Below, piece after piece: positions 26,287-37,320 of a stretch of DNA of 43,701 nucleotides. Source of the DNA: Burkholderiaceae bacterium. Its GTDB lineage: Bacteria; Pseudomonadota; Gammaproteobacteria; Burkholderiales; Burkholderiaceae. Location of the stretch: contig CANHPL010000021.1 of the NCBI GenBank assembly GCA_947462685.1, positions 1 to 43,701 on the forward strand. Direction: 5' to 3'. The position numbers and the translations under genes are program-made. How positions within the stretch are numbered: the stretch's first letter is position 1; each line of letters opens with the position of its first letter. Below the pieces are notes generated by a model that was not told where the DNA came from, ran no database searches, and saw only the letters and a list, made by a program, of their open reading frames with translations.

Positions 26287-26934
26287 ATGTTTATGGATTT
26301 TTTTCATTATTTAAAACACCCAGCTAAACAAAAAAGAGGAGAATTAACTAGTTTAGCTATTTTGGAAAGTGCCCTTGATTTGATTGAGAAGGGTCACATT
26401 TCTTATGAAAAAATTACACTTAAAGACTTATCAAATCAAACAGGATTTTCCATAGGTACCATCTATCGTTATTTTGAAGACAAGGATGATTTGTTAGCTT
26501 CACTCGGTGGATTTTACTTATCTAAAATTCATATACAAGCGAAAGAAATTTTAAATGAATTTCCTGATCACGGAAACTTTAGAAATCTTTTAGAAACATT
26601 AATAGATCATTATCTAGACAACTTAAAGTCTCATGATCTCCATCAATTTATTCCGATTTATCGACTCTTTATTAGATCTCTTTTAGAGCCAGAATTAGTT
26701 CGTAAATTGATAGACCAACTAATTCCTGATTTTATACAAGCTAGTAAAAGAAATACTAGCGAGACTTTTCCTAACATCGAAACGGATGCCCTTCGAATTT
26801 ATTTAAGGGGATTATCAGCTATGATCTTTTCCCCAGCCCTCGAAAAAGATCCCTTCTTTTTTTCTAAAAGCTATCGAATTTTGTTAATTGATACTACAGA
26901 ACACTTCATGAGAAACATCACACTTCAGGAATGA
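26287..26934 (+). CDS. TetR-family transcription regulator, copy A
   Basis: This 215-residue protein has an N-terminal TetR helix-turn-helix: ILESALDLIEKGHISYEKIT then LKDLSNQTGFSIGTIYRYFE, with the typical recognition helix GTIYRYFEDKDDLL. The C-terminal ligand-binding part (residues about 70-215) is mostly helical with no recognisable subfamily. Either ATG 26287 or ATG 26293 could be the start; the weak TAGAG site fits the latter better. It is divergent from UPF0114 copy A and resembles the TetR at 27,803-28,441, suggesting each represses its neighbouring membrane-protein gene. Confidence 0.88.
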   Translation: MFMDFFHYLKHPAKQKRGELTSLAILESALDLIEKGHISYEKITLKDLSNQTGFSIGTIYRYFEDKDDLLASLGGFYLSKIHIQAKEILNEFPDHGNFRNLLETLIDHYLDNLKSHDLHQFIPIYRLFIRSLLEPELVRKLIDQLIPDFIQASKRNTSETFPNIETDALRIYLRGLSAMIFSPALEKDPFFFSKSYRILLIDTTEHFMRNITLQE

Positions 26935-26982
26935 AATGTTTGTTTCTCAATGAATGCATTCAAAAAGTTAGGGTGAAAGACT

Positions 26983-27522
26983 TTATTTTTCTGAAGTAGC
27001 AATGGATGCAGTAATTTTTTCTGTATAAGCAATCGCAATTGCTGATAAGACTAAAGCCATGTGAATAACTGTTTGCCAAAGTAGTGTTTTTTCATCTAAT
27101 GTCTCTGCATTAATAAAAGTCTTTAGTAAGTGAATTGATGAAATACCAATAATTGCAGTTGCTAGTTTGACTTTAAGAACGCCAGCATTCACGTGTGAGA
27201 GCCATTCTGGTTGATCGGGATGGCTTTCGAGACCCAACTTTGATATAAATGTCTCCCAACCACCAACAATAACCATCACTAACAAATTAGAGATCATCAC
27301 AACATCAATCAAACCTAAAACTACTAGCATTAGCTCTGCATCTGTAACGTGCTTGTGGGAAGAAAATACATTTATCAATAACACGTATAACTCAACCCAA
27401 AATTGCCAAACATAAATACCTTGTGCAACAATAAGCCCAACATATAAAGGAGCTTGCAGCCAACGAGACATAAAAATCGCACGTGGTAGAACATACATCT
27501 CAGGCTTCTTTTCTAAACTCAC
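26983..27522 (-). CDS. UPF0114 (YqhA) family membrane protein, copy B
   Basis: This 179-residue membrane protein starts at a GTG at 27522 with AGGGA eight bases upstream. It carries MSRWLQAPLYVGLIVAQGIY, LMLVVLGLIDVVMISNLLVM and PDQPEWLSHVNAGVLKVKLA, nearly the same as copy A, which lies 1 kb to the left. The length is normal for the family. Function is unknown; some relatives have been linked to acid or peroxide stress only loosely. It sits divergently from TetR copy B, repeating the A arrangement. Confidence 0.9.
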   Translation of the reverse strand: MSLEKKPEMYVLPRAIFMSRWLQAPLYVGLIVAQGIYVWQFWVELYVLLINVFSSHKHVTDAELMLVVLGLIDVVMISNLLVMVIVGGWETFISKLGLESHPDQPEWLSHVNAGVLKVKLATAIIGISSIHLLKTFINAETLDEKTLLWQTVIHMALVLSAIAIAYTEKITASIATSEK

Positions 27523-27802
27523 TTTGACATTCCCTATGTTAAAAGTTGGTTAGTGAACTGTAAAACTTTAAAGAACTTAATCTTTAGATTGATCACTTTG
27601 AACAGATAATTTAATGGAAATTGGTATCATTTTTCGGATAAATCATGTAGTATTAATTCACTTTATAAAACAATTTAACTTATTGAATTTAAATAAAATT
27701 TTTTTAAAATAACTAATTTTATTTTGTTTTATTCAATACGAAATTTGTCTGACAATCTTTTTTCTGCTAATTTGGTAGAAAATCAATTTTAAGAATTTTA
27801 AA
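27523..27802. promoter_or_regulatory. divergent promoter region of UPF0114/TetR pair B
   Basis: This 280-bp, very AT-rich stretch has no credible gene. It holds the third copy of ATTCACTTT (27656-27664) followed by TATAAAACAATTTAAC, and a run of seven T near 27,700. It presumably contains promoters for both flanking genes and the TetR operator. Confidence 0.35.
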
Positions 27803-28441
27803 ATGCCCGAAATTACTCCCAAAACTAAAGCTAAGCCTCAGCAATTAAGAGCTGAAATTACAGCTTCAAATATTGTTGAGACGACTCTATATCTAACTGA
27901 AGTAGATAAAATCTCTCTCGATAAAATCAGCATGCTCGATGTTGCTAAAAAATCCGGCTATTCCGTGGGGGCTGTTTATCGGTACTTTAAGGATAAAAAC
28001 GATATTCTAAATAAGATATTTGGTTTTTATCTTGGAAAAATTCATCGAACTTGTGTGGAAAAATTAGAATCCTTCCCAGACAGTGGCAATTGCAGACAAC
28101 TTGCCATACTTATTGTTGACCATTATCTTGAAGACTTAAAACACAGAAACATCAATAATGTGTTGATTTTATATAAAATATTCATGCAGAATGTTTCGCG
28201 TCCTGAGCAAGTTTCAAGTGCTGTCGATGTTCTCATCGCTCCCATACATAACATTATGCTGAACGATAAAACTGGGACATTTAAGACCCCGAACATCAAT
28301 GAAATTAAAATTAACCTTCGTGGTTTGTCCTATATGATGCGATCAACTTATTTAGAACAAAACCCTTATGGCTTCACCTCAGAATATAGAGAATTTCTTA
28401 TAGAAAATTGCACGCTACTATTTGGAAATGCTCATCACTAA
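27803..28441 (+). CDS. TetR-family transcription regulator, copy B
   Basis: This 212-residue protein has the TetR DNA-binding domain: IVETTLYLTEVDKISLDKIS followed by MLDVAKKSGYSVGAVYRYFK and KDKNDILNKIFGFYLGKIH. The layout and sequence parallel TetR copy A, including GFYLxKIHxxCxE/AxE, so the two descend from one duplication. The C-terminal domain has diverged more than the N-terminal. The small membrane-protein gene at 28,464 follows after 22 bp in the same direction and may be co-transcribed. Confidence 0.88.
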   Translation: MPEITPKTKAKPQQLRAEITASNIVETTLYLTEVDKISLDKISMLDVAKKSGYSVGAVYRYFKDKNDILNKIFGFYLGKIHRTCVEKLESFPDSGNCRQLAILIVDHYLEDLKHRNINNVLILYKIFMQNVSRPEQVSSAVDVLIAPIHNIMLNDKTGTFKTPNINEIKINLRGLSYMMRSTYLEQNPYGFTSEYREFLIENCTLLFGNAHH

Positions 28442-28463
28442 TTTAGTACTTAATTAAATTTTT

Positions 28464-28931
28464 ATGAAAGAGATATCTTTTACAAAAGATAGAGGGATTC
28501 TATTAATCGCTTTTTTGAAACTGCTTAGAAGTTTTCTGGCGATCGGAGTAGCTAGTATTCTTTACTATATTGCAAAAAATACCGGCAAGTATGATTTTAA
28601 CTATTTACTCGAACCACTACTTAACAACCAAGACGTAATCTTAACTACAATCATTTCTTTTTTTGAAGTGCTTTCTAGCGATGTATTATTTAAAATTGCA
28701 TTAATATTTTTGGCACTAGGCATATTGCGACTATGTGAATCAATAGGTCTTTTACTTAATCAATCATGGGGCTCTTATTCCTCAATTTTAACTGGAATTA
28801 TTTATACGTTCTTAGCAATTTATTTAATTAGTCAAAATTTTTCTTGGCCTTTACTCATTCTTCTCATTATTAGTATTTTAATAACTGGTTATTTAATTTT
28901 TAAATTAATCGAAACTAAATCATCAAATTAG
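28464..28931 (+). CDS. small integral membrane protein, DUF2127-like
   Basis: This 155-residue protein has about four hydrophobic segments: LLIAFLKLLRSFLAIGVASI at the N-terminus, then FKIALIFLALGILRLCESIG, LTGIIYTFLAIYLISQ and a final LLILLIISILITGYLIF. The layout and the LCESIGLLLNQSWGSYSSIL loop recall DUF2127 membrane proteins, but this is only a resemblance. It follows TetR copy B closely. No function is known. Confidence 0.65.
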   Translation: MKEISFTKDRGILLIAFLKLLRSFLAIGVASILYYIAKNTGKYDFNYLLEPLLNNQDVILTTIISFFEVLSSDVLFKIALIFLALGILRLCESIGLLLNQSWGSYSSILTGIIYTFLAIYLISQNFSWPLLILLIISILITGYLIFKLIETKSSN

Positions 28932-31557
<2,626 letters not shown>

Positions 31558-31700
31558 TATGATGTTTTAGATTATTTTGAGTAGGGAAATAGCTTCCTGA
31601 TTTTAAGACCAATTATCAAAAATCTCTTTCTCGAAATAATGCTAAAAATTAGGTTTGACTACCCTTGCCCTCGCTTGAGTCATGAACCAGATCGATTTAG

Positions 31701-31725
31701 GCACATAGATCAATTAACTATGTGC
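31701..31725 (+). other. hairpin downstream of katG
   Basis: GCACATAG (31701-31708) and CTATGTGC (31718-31725) form an 8-bp perfect stem with a 9-nt loop, 144 bp after the katG stop. No T-run follows on either strand, so it is a possible but weak transcription end between the convergent katG and stress-protein genes. Confidence 0.35.
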
Positions 31726-31769
31726 GGTAGTATTCCTAGATAAGCCTTAACTGATAAGGAAATCCCGCA

Positions 31770-31898
31770 TCACCAATAATGATAGATATCAAATATTGCA
31801 GCTAAAGCAACCGTAACGGTGATCCACCACCAGCAAAAGAAAAATGTAAAGATGATGTGTCGTGACCATGTTTTCTTTGCTAGAAGTGCTGTTTGCAT
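31770..31898 (-). CDS. possible 42-residue single-helix membrane protein
   Basis: A 42-codon frame starts at ATG 31898 (MQTALLAKKTWSRHIIFTFF) and continues CWWWITVTVALAAIFDIYHYW. It has a positively charged N-terminus and one strongly hydrophobic helix rich in Phe and Trp. It lies 29 bp downstream of the flavoprotein gene in the same direction. The ribosome-binding site is poor, since AGAAAG touches the ATG. The composition looks like a real small membrane protein, but I cannot name it. Confidence 0.4.
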   Translation of the reverse strand: MQTALLAKKTWSRHIIFTFFFCWWWITVTVALAAIFDIYHYW

Positions 31899-31926
31899 CT
31901 TTCTGACTTGCGGACGATTTGTTTGC

Positions 31927-32409
31927 CTAGAGCTTAACTTTGTTATGTTGAGAGCTGTCGATGTTTGGTCTTTCACCACTAATATAGGCCTTCGCAGCAC
32001 CACAGGCGTATTTGAGACCTTGCATTCCGGCGTTGTCCCAAAATTCGCCTTCGTGGGCCGTAAACTTAAGTATTGCGATGTTCGGGTCGGATTTGCCAAG
32101 TGGAAACCAGACTTTCCAGGCTTCTTTCCACATTGTTTCAAGGAGTGCTCTGTCGTGGGCAACAACTACTTCACCTTTCACTGAAGCAAATTGTCGCGGG
32201 CTTTGAAAAGTAAGTAAGGCATTTGGATTTTTATCAATTTCGTGAACCTTTACTGAATCAGAGTCCGTTAAAAGATAGGCATCCATTCCTTTATCTAAGC
32301 GAGCAATTCCCATTGGTCTAGCATGCATTTCTTTAGCATGATGGGTAACCAACATGGCGATGTCGAAATTTTTTAATAAACTATACAACGAACTATTACC
32401 ATTTTCCAT
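31927..32409 (-). CDS. pyridoxamine 5'-phosphate oxidase-like protein (general stress protein 26 type)
   Basis: This 160-residue protein has the split-barrel flavin-binding fold of general stress protein 26: MLVTHHAKEMHARPMGIARL, then AYLLTDSDSVKVHEIDKNPN and a late KEAWKVWFPLGKSDPNIAIL. The ATG has a very good AAGGAGA site. Members bind FMN or F420 and are induced under stress, without a settled reaction. It is convergent with katG, consistent with a stress-related neighbourhood. Confidence 0.88.
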   Translation of the reverse strand: MENGNSSLYSLLKNFDIAMLVTHHAKEMHARPMGIARLDKGMDAYLLTDSDSVKVHEIDKNPNALLTFQSPRQFASVKGEVVVAHDRALLETMWKEAWKVWFPLGKSDPNIAILKFTAHEGEFWDNAGMQGLKYACGAAKAYISGERPNIDSSQHNKVKL

Positions 32410-33185
32410 TACAAAATTCTCCTTAATATTACAAATTCAATTTTTCAAAAGCTTATTGTCAATATGTATAGACAAGCGGGAAAGTCTTAAAACAAGTCTT
32501 TTTGAAATGAAGATTTGGCGATTAATGTCTGTAATTAGAAAAAGAAATAAAACTACTTGACACATCCTCTGATATCTTCATGACTATTTCTAAGTAAAGT
32601 ATGGTTGCTAAATTTTTAAATAATAGTTCGCCAACACACATAGTAAAAAATATTTTTTGATGTGCATAAATGCTACTTTGACTAATCCTCGAAAAAATTA
32701 CAAGAGAACAGTAATTAAATTTATTTAACTTATTTGAAGTGATATCAATGACTATCGTATTAAACGACTTCAGTCATCCCATAACTGGATACTGATATCC
32801 TTAAATGTCTTTTTATACAAAAAACCTTAGGCAATCTTGTCCAGGCGACCGTCACATTCTATTAAACCCGAACGCTGTTTGAGGCCCTCAATTTAGAGAC
32901 ACATGGACATCTTCCCCTCCCAAAAGGAAGAGAAAAGTGGGTGAATTAATTTTATATACTAGGCCCTGAATTCATCCAAATAACGTGCATAAAATATTAT
33001 TTAATACAACAAGTTATGACCCCACTAAACTTTACTAGAACATAAACTATTTTTTGGTTAAATATATTGGGAAGAAATATCTAGGCATGACATTCCAAGC
33101 CACAAAGTATGTTCGTTATCAGACTGAAGTTTATTAAGTTTACCTATAAATTAATTTCTTACTTATAAGAATGAGGAATGATGAA
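32410..33185. other. 776-bp intergenic region without a recognised gene
   Basis: The stretch is AT-rich. Only tiny frames occur, such as a 25-codon frame from about 32,805, and none has a convincing ribosome-binding site. It contains the leftward promoter of the stress-protein gene near 32,410-32,470 and the upstream region of the outer-membrane protein gene. A short TCTTCC/GGAAGA stem lies near 32,910. I see nothing else I can support. Confidence 0.5.
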
Positions 33186-33727
33186 ATGAGAAATAAACTT
33201 TTTGTGGCTACACTATTCACCGTTTTATCGGCTGGCGCAATGGCGCAAGAAACGGCAAAAAAAGAAACTGGTTATTATGCTGAATTAGGTCTAGGGCAGG
33301 TATATTTTAAACAAGGTGATACTGATTTTAATAATACAATGGCAGAAATAAAAGTTGGCTACAACTTTAACAAAAACATTGCTGCAGAGGTGATGCTTGG
33401 GAATAATTTGAATTCATCAGACACAACCTACAATGGCGCAATTGTAAATGCAAAAATAAGCAGTGCATACGGGGCCTACGGTAAGTTTTCTTTACCAGTA
33501 AACGATACTTTTTCTTTATTTGTTCGACTTGGAATTACAGATGCAAGGTTAAACTCGTCATCAAGTTTGGGTAGTGATTGGTCTAGCGGCTTTGACTTTT
33601 CATACGTGGAGGTGCTCAATATAACTTTACTAAAGAAATTTACGGACAAATTGATTACATGAGCTACTACAATAAAAACAATGTCTCAGTTGCCGGTCCA
33701 TCGATCAGTATTGGATATAAATTCTAA
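33186..33727 (+). pseudogene. outer-membrane beta-barrel protein, frameshifted near 33,606
   Basis: From ATG 33186 (after GAGG) the frame codes a signal peptide ending LSAGAMAQ and then barrel strands such as YYAELGLGQVYFKQGD, AEIKVGYNFNKNIAAEVML and FSLFVRLGITDARL. Just after FDFSY the frame closes at 33662 with an unlike tail. The +1 frame continues GGAQYNFTKEIYGQIDYMSY and ends SISIGYKF with stop at 33727, the usual C-terminal Phe of outer-membrane barrels. Restoring one G near 33606 would join both parts into about 181 residues. It is either a recent pseudogene or a sequencing error. It resembles OmpA-like/opacity small porins. Confidence 0.8.
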
Positions 33728-33866
33728 GGGACAATTCAGGAACTCAGAAAATATTAAATTTAGTCTACCTAAAAAAGTAAAAAAGAATACTTAACCTTGG
33801 TGGTTTTTAGGATGAGGTTCTTTTAACGTTATAGCTACGAAATAAAAACATTAAGTGATACATCTA

Positions 33867-33906
33867 CAAGCGTCAGGTTAAGCGGCGCTTGTATTGTTTA
33901 TTCTTT
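33867..33906 (+). terminator. intrinsic terminator after the barrel-protein gene
   Basis: ACAAGCGTC (33867-33875) pairs with GGCGCTTGT (33885-33893), including one T:G wobble, around a 9-nt loop. It is followed by ATTGTTTATTCTTT. This is a normal rho-independent terminator shape for the rightward gene. Confidence 0.65.
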
Positions 33907-33983
33907 ATGAATTTTAGGAAGTTTGATCTTCGATTGCGGGAATTAATGCCACTGAAAAATGGTCTAGTCTTATCCAAATAAGC

Positions 33984-34421
33984 TTAAGTTTTCGTTATTT
34001 GCGTACCTTTACTAAACATAGTCTGTAAATCAATATATTTAAATCCCTTTTCAAAGAGTACTTGCTCTAAATCCATGTGATTGCAAGATTCAATTAACTT
34101 TTGAATCTCATTCTTAAATTGGAGATCACTAATCTTTATTTTTAATCCTTGAGAGTAAACATCGCCAACGATTGAAAAATATGGGTTTGGAATCTCATAA
34201 TAGTTCGAATCAATTGCTACTTGAGGCAATAAATCATTAAGCCTATATTGGAAAGATGCATAGTTATATAAAAGACTGAACTCAATACAGTCCTTACCTT
34301 TCAAATAAACCGTTTTTTCTTCATATGATCGCAAACAATCAAATTGCACAGCAGTGATTAAGCTCTTTTTAACTGTAATACTTAAATCAAGTTCTACCTC
34401 TTCATCTGCAACATAAATCAT
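33984..34421 (-). CDS. hypothetical protein
   Basis: This 145-residue soluble protein is unrecognised. It begins MIYVADEEVELDLSITVKKS and is acidic with mixed alpha/beta character, including SYEEKTVYLKGKDCIEFSLL and a C-terminal helix rich in charged residues. There is no signal peptide or transmembrane helix. The start ATG has an AGGTGAG site about 12 bases upstream. It stands alone among short unrecognised frames, in a region that looks accessory. Codon use and composition suggest a real gene. Confidence 0.6.
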   Translation of the reverse strand: MIYVADEEVELDLSITVKKSLITAVQFDCLRSYEEKTVYLKGKDCIEFSLLYNYASFQYRLNDLLPQVAIDSNYYEIPNPYFSIVGDVYSQGLKIKISDLQFKNEIQKLIESCNHMDLEQVLFEKGFKYIDLQTMFSKGTQITKT

Positions 34422-34543
34422 TACTTTTATTTCTCACCTTTTCTAATAAATTTGATAAAACGCCACTAGAAAATATTTTTAATCCGCACTATTACAAATT
34501 GCTACAACATTATTTTAGATAATTAAAAAGAAATTTTATTAAT

Positions 34544-34936
34544 TTGATGAAAGAATCATATGAAATACTGATGATAAGTCTTCTTCTCACGATTTATTCG
34601 GCACTTATTCACTTTTCGTCTTCCCCCATCGTATTGCTTATATTGAAATATTTTTTCTTATCAACCATAAGATTTTTTTTTGATTATATTATCAACAGTC
34701 AAACCTTCCCTAATCTTCTAGAGATAATCAAAATAGCTAAAATATACCAAGGATTAAGTAGCCCTATTTTCGTATCTTTAGTCTTTAAAATTGAAACTAC
34801 TGCAATTAAGGGCAAGGCGAAGACTACAAATATTGCAGTATCTGTATTTGTAATCACCGAAATAGATAAAGCTATCCAGAAGAGTCAAAGTACTCTAGAT
34901 CCAAAAATATTTAGTCTTTTAAGTCGGAGCTTTTAA
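34544..34936. other. ambiguous coding stretch, possible remnant
   Basis: The plus strand has a 130-codon frame (MMKESYEILMISLLLTIYSA...), hydrophobic at first and then low in character. On the minus strand, 34699-34857 encodes NTDTAIFVVFALPLIAVVSI, then ILKTKDTKIGLLNPWYILAI and LIISRRLGKV with a stop, which looks more like membrane protein than the plus frame. It has only a GTG start without a ribosome-binding site, and a stop just upstream. It may be a decayed small membrane-protein gene on the minus strand, making the plus frame a shadow. Confidence 0.3.
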
Positions 34937-35068
34937 AGATTTTTTCAGTAAAGAAATCAACTTAGGTGAGATACTTAGTGGGATAATTTTAACTGCCTGA
35001 CACTCTAGTTTTATTCTCTATTTAGCTTTTGGACAATCGTGAACTCCTCAAGAAATCTAAATAAATTT

Positions 35069-35413
35069 CTAGTTACCTTTTGCGGCGTTGTCAATTAGCT
35101 TAGACAACTTTTCGAAGTAACGATTGGCTTTGGAGGTGAGCGCAACGTTTTTTTTACGCTCGTCTTGGGTATCAGTTATCAATTGAATGTATCCTTTGAC
35201 AACAAGACTTTTAATTCTTTTATGTAGGGTAGCCCTTGAGCCAAGATGTTCTAATGCAATAAGATCCATTACCAAAAACCCATGACCCTCAATCTGTGAC
35301 AAGGCGATATAGTTCAATAGTGATTCTTCAATGCTGTCCAAATAATCTACTGATTTAATATAATCGATAGCATTAGTCATATTAAGAAAGCGAATGTAAG
35401 ATAAACTTTTCAT
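35069..35413 (-). CDS. MarR-like winged-helix DNA-binding protein
   Basis: This protein of about 114 residues begins MKSLSYIRFLNMTNAIDYIK at ATG 35413 and has a winged helix: LLNYIALSQIEGHGFLVMDL, the recognition helix LGSRATLHKRIKSLVVKGYI, and the wing ITDTQDERKKNVALTSKANR. An upstream GTG at 35461 would add 16 residues but lies inside a palindrome. It lacks the long N- and C-terminal dimer helices of a full MarR protein. It is divergent from a membrane protein and probably controls that intergenic region. Confidence 0.75.
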   Translation of the reverse strand: MKSLSYIRFLNMTNAIDYIKSVDYLDSIEESLLNYIALSQIEGHGFLVMDLIALEHLGSRATLHKRIKSLVVKGYIQLITDTQDERKKNVALTSKANRYFEKLSKLIDNAAKGN

Positions 35414-35457
35414 CTGAATATTATAATAAATTTTTTCAATCCATGCCGCAAGTTGTA

Positions 35458-35472
35458 GCACTAGTTTAGTGC
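35458..35472. promoter_or_regulatory. palindromic candidate operator between MarR-like and MASE1-like genes
   Basis: GCACTAGTTTAGTGC is a perfect inverted repeat with 6-bp arms and a 3-bp spacer, 26 bp before the ATG of the membrane-protein gene and 44 bp before the MarR-like ATG. Its position in the divergent promoter makes it a candidate site for the MarR-like protein. Confidence 0.45.
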
Positions 35473-35498
35473 ATATTCAAATTAGTTACTATTGAATT

Positions 35499-36050
35499 AT
35501 GAACCGCCTGAAAACTTATTCTTTTGAAATCGCCATTTGCATCGTCGGTTATGTGGGATTTTTCTATTTGACTGGTTTCATCAATCAACAATTTGAAGTC
35601 AACAAAAGTGTCAGTTGGTTGTTTCCTCCTGCTGGGCTGAGAATTTTTTTAATTCTTATATTTATATACTCAGGAGCTGTTGGGCTATGTATTGCCTCGC
35701 TGTTCATCAACTATATGAGTTTTTCTGATTTAGACAATTGCACTATGTTAGGTGTGGTTATCATTAGCGGGTTGGCGCCTTTACTAAGTAGGCTCTTTGT
35801 CATCCACCATTTTCAAGTGGATCGAGATCTCCATAACCTGACTATTCGTCAATTAGTTATGATCATTTTTACATTCGCATTGTTCTCGTCAGGATTACAT
35901 CAACTATGGTTTATGACCCGTGGCATAGACTCAGGCAGTTGGAGTCTTTTTGTTACTATGTTCTTTGGAGATATCTTTGGCTCAATCGTCTTCATCGCAA
36001 TGATTAAATATGGTATTGCTTATTTAAGACGAAGGTACGTACGCCAATAA
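35499..36050 (+). CDS. stand-alone MASE1-like integral membrane protein
   Basis: This 183-residue protein has about five or six helices and the phrase VSWLFPPAGLRIFLILIFIY, typical of the MASE1 membrane sensor domain (usually followed by GGDEF, PAS or kinase parts). No output domain follows; the protein ends in RRRYVRQ. Full MASE1 domains are near 300 residues, so this is a short form or a truncated relic. It may be regulated by the adjacent MarR-like protein. The family call is a resemblance. Confidence 0.65.
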   Translation: MNRLKTYSFEIAICIVGYVGFFYLTGFINQQFEVNKSVSWLFPPAGLRIFLILIFIYSGAVGLCIASLFINYMSFSDLDNCTMLGVVIISGLAPLLSRLFVIHHFQVDRDLHNLTIRQLVMIIFTFALFSSGLHQLWFMTRGIDSGSWSLFVTMFFGDIFGSIVFIAMIKYGIAYLRRRYVRQ

Positions 36051-36080
36051 AATATTAAAAAGCTGGAACTTTAGTTCATC

Positions 36081-36233
36081 ATGGTTAGTGATAGCCAAAA
36101 ATCTCACTACAATGGGGCCTCTAAGATCGCCAATCTTGATCACAATCAGCTTATGCCTTATAGTGATCTATTTATTGGTATGGGTTCAAAAAAAGCCCAA
36201 CATGTTCTTCCTCCGATATTCGATTGCGGGTAA
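36081..36233 (+). CDS. possible small hypothetical protein (50 residues)
   Basis: An open frame from ATG 36081 encodes MVSDSQKSHYNGASKIANLD and ends QHVLPPIFDCG with stop at 36233. Composition is polar and protein-like, unlike most shadow frames. There is only a distant GGAA as ribosome-binding site. It fills the gap between the MASE1-like gene and the convergent EamA gene. I do not recognise it. Confidence 0.3.
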   Translation: MVSDSQKSHYNGASKIANLDHNQLMPYSDLFIGMGSKKAQHVLPPIFDCG

Positions 36234-36236
36234 CAG

Positions 36237-37100
36237 TTACTTAGCTAAAAGAATAATCGCTCCAATCGAACAGGCCAAACCTAAAATTTTCTGCCATAAG
36301 ATTTTTTCTTTGAAAATATAAATACCCACAATAGCAGTTACTACGAAACTCATTTGTGAGATTGGCACAATAGTACTTGCCGGACCATACTTTAAAGCTT
36401 CAAGCAAAAGGTATAGTCCTAAAAATAAAAAAAGTGCTGCTGAGAAACCTAAATAAAGATATTTCCAAACAAAAATAATCTTTTTTTCTTTATGGTAACA
36501 AGATAAAAATGCCAGTGTAAAGAAGACAATCGCTTGACCAGTCAAAATAGATATTGAATTACCGCCGGCGATTGCACCTAATTTATAAATAAAACCCGTA
36601 ATGCCAAGTAGGATAGTTGCAATAGCAAGAGTCCGAATCGTTCTATTTTTTTTAGCACTTTGCGCCACACGACTCACCTGAACATTAAGATTACTCAAAA
36701 GTAAAAATGCGGCAATCACTAATAAAAAGAATGCCAGAATTTTATAAACAGTAAGAGGTTCATTTAGAAAAATAATCGCAAGGATCGCCGATAAAATAAA
36801 GCTACTCCTGAAAACCGGAGCTACAATACTCACATCGCCAGCGCTTAAACTAGTTGCAAAATATAGTAATGCGAAATAAAGCGTCACTCCAGCAGACATC
36901 CCGTACAAAAATGGAATACCAAATTGAATTGATGATGATGCTATTCCTAGAGCCAAAGCACTTGGGAGAAAAAAAATCGTCTGCATAATTAAAAACTGAT
37001 GAGATGGTAGGCCTTTACGAGCCGCTATTTTAAAAATAACGTCACCTAACCCATAAAAAAACATCGAACATAATGCAATCGGTAGGTAAGAATTTTCCAT
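36237..37100 (-). CDS. EamA/DMT-family transporter
   Basis: This 287-residue membrane protein has ten hydrophobic helices in two repeats of five, as in drug/metabolite transporters of the EamA family. The first repeat begins ALCSMFFYGLGDVIFKIAAR and the second GITGFIYKLGAIAGG; each closes with a helix ending in a short basic or acidic segment (IFLNEPLTVYKIL, YIFKEKILWQKIL). Members export amino acids or other metabolites. It sits between a MASE1-like gene and the class III aminotransferase, with no operon link visible to the former. Confidence 0.88.
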   Translation of the reverse strand: MENSYLPIALCSMFFYGLGDVIFKIAARKGLPSHQFLIMQTIFFLPSALALGIASSSIQFGIPFLYGMSAGVTLYFALLYFATSLSAGDVSIVAPVFRSSFILSAILAIIFLNEPLTVYKILAFFLLVIAAFLLLSNLNVQVSRVAQSAKKNRTIRTLAIATILLGITGFIYKLGAIAGGNSISILTGQAIVFFTLAFLSCYHKEKKIIFVWKYLYLGFSAALFLFLGLYLLLEALKYGPASTIVPISQMSFVVTAIVGIYIFKEKILWQKILGLACSIGAIILLAK

Positions 37101-37320
37101 TATTTAGTATGTCACTTGTATGATGAGCTTTGAGTGAGGCCTATTAAACCTTCATCATAATGCTTCTGGTTTGAATTTCAAAAAAATTACCACAAGTTCG
37201 ATTGAACTCATATCTGTGATGAACGGTTTGTAAAAGCTGGTACAGGCCCATTTAATTACTTTAACAATCACAATTCAAACCCATTTGAATACGTAATTAA
37301 TTGTTTATTTAGGGTTCTAT
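37101..37320. other. intergenic region upstream of the EamA gene
   Basis: This 220-bp AT-rich stretch separates the EamA start from the aminotransferase stop, both leftward. It probably holds the EamA promoter. I see no gene, and no clear terminator after the aminotransferase. Confidence 0.4.

Noticed and set aside
32805..32882. 25-codon frame MSFYTKNLRQSCPGDRHILL...
   Set aside because: No ribosome-binding site, no recognisable motif, and short enough to occur by chance.
36136..36149. TTGATCACAATCAG, nine of ten matches to the FNR consensus
   Set aside because: It is not placed before any recognised gene start; the nearest downstream gene is convergent, so it is probably chance.
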